From: Anaerolineae bacterium
GTDB lineage: Bacteria; Chloroflexota; Anaerolineae; B4-G1; DUEL01
DNA length: 12,509 bases
Assembly (NCBI GenBank): GCA_029932895.1
Contig: JAOZPF010000062.1
Span: 1 to 12,509, forward strand
Reading direction: 5' to 3'
Part shown: positions 12,186 through 12,509 of the stretch, one piece after another
How the letters are laid out: each line of letters starts with the position of its first letter
Position numbering within the stretch: position 1 is the first letter of the stretch
Notes under the pieces: generated by a model
What the model was told of the DNA's origin: nothing
Databases searched by the model: none
What the model saw: the letters and a program-made list of their open reading frames with translations, nothing else
Position numbers and translations under genes: made by a program

Positions 12186-12509
12186 CTATTCGTGGTCCCC
12201 GACTCCCTCCGGGATTGGCCCGAATGAGGCCTCGATCTCTTGGCGGTCGTAAACCTCCAGCATGCACTCCCACCAGTTCAACCCATCCCTCTTGACCAAG
12301 TGCCACCACCGAATGTCGGGCCAGTAATAACGCCAGCGGTAGAGCGCTGGGGACCGCTCCCAGCCATAGTCGGCCGCCAGGGTGGTAAGATCGACGAAAT
12401 AGCCCGGCGGAACCGTCTCCGCTAACCGACCACCCTGCACCGCCGCTGCCCCACCCTCCTCCCGCGCTTTCAGGTCCCAGGGAGCCACCCGCAGCGGCTC
12501 CCCCATGCT
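12186..12509 (-). CDS. Hypothetical protein, C-terminal part, cut by window edge
   Basis: The frame is open to the last base of the window, giving at least 107 residues. An ATG at 12506 is available, but the text MGEPLRVAPWDLKARE does not look like a protein beginning and there is no visible upstream sequence to judge a ribosome site. I therefore treat it as partial. The segment is rich in tryptophan and tyrosine (DYGWER, LYRWRYYWPDIRWWHL, GLNWWECMLEVY), with no cysteine cluster, membrane helix or catalytic motif I can name. It converges on the alpha/beta hydrolase with a 10-base gap. The aromatic 'DLTTLAADYGWER' pattern feels like an extracellular-protein tail seen in Chloroflexota, but this is a weak impression. 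Confidence 0.7.
   Translation of the reverse strand, partial: SMGEPLRVAPWDLKAREEGGAAAVQGGRLAETVPPGYFVDLTTLAADYGWERSPALYRWRYYWPDIRWWHLVKRDGLNWWECMLEVYDRQEIEASFGPIPEGVGDHE

Overview
The window looks like a chromosomal stretch from a GC-rich bacterium, most likely a member of the Chloroflexota (Anaerolineae-like). This is inferred from the gene mix: a ferredoxin-linked geranylgeranyl reductase, a DUF401 membrane protein, tandem NUDIX domains, an UPF0316 protein and a CsoR-like regulator, all with strong Shine-Dalgarno sites and tight gene packing. I see no mobile elements, rRNA, tRNA or CRISPR. TGA ends several genes normally and no other annotated gene has an internal stop, so the ordinary bacterial code applies.

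Layout. Positions 1-1320 (+) hold an UPF0316/DUF2179 membrane protein and a rhomboid protease. Positions 1338-8936 (-) hold fifteen collinear genes with short gaps or overlaps. In transcription order they are: a CsoR/CstR-like repressor, a two-domain protein disulfide oxidoreductase, thioredoxin reductase, a glutaredoxin-like protein, a GroES-like protein, two small ferredoxins, geranylgeranyl reductase, a cupin, an OsmC-like protein, a 53-residue unknown protein, a gamma-carbonic-anhydrase-like protein, endonuclease IV, a SAM methyltransferase and a membrane-anchored thioredoxin. A textbook sigma-70 promoter (TTGACA, 17 bases, TATACT) lies upstream of the repressor, and a CsoR-family-like operator sits across the predicted transcription start. 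Positions 9130-12175 (+) hold a tandem NUDIX hydrolase with an apparently near-leaderless start, a DUF401 membrane protein and an alpha/beta hydrolase. Positions 12186-12509 (-) hold a hypothetical gene cut by the window edge.

Main discovery. The last gene of the operon is a thioredoxin interrupted by a single in-frame TGA at positions 1583-1581. The TGA falls exactly on the first cysteine of the CxxC motif, giving U60-S-V-C63. Nineteen bases downstream is a perfect 6-bp stem with a 7-base loop that fits the geometry of a bacterial SECIS element. I interpret the gene as a selenocysteine-containing, membrane-anchored UxxC thioredoxin. Ordinary gene callers would reduce it to a 59-residue membrane peptide or a 79-residue fragment without its active site.

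How the genes may work together. Thioredoxin reductase could supply reductant to the disulfide oxidoreductase and glutaredoxin, and perhaps to the selenothioredoxin through a membrane carrier. The OsmC protein, the repressor with two cysteines and no metal-binding histidine, and endonuclease IV suggest a thiol, persulfide or oxidant stress programme. The ferredoxins and geranylgeranyl reductase form a likely electron donor and acceptor pair for isoprenoid saturation. The linkage of these modules is visible in the sequence; the common purpose is inference.
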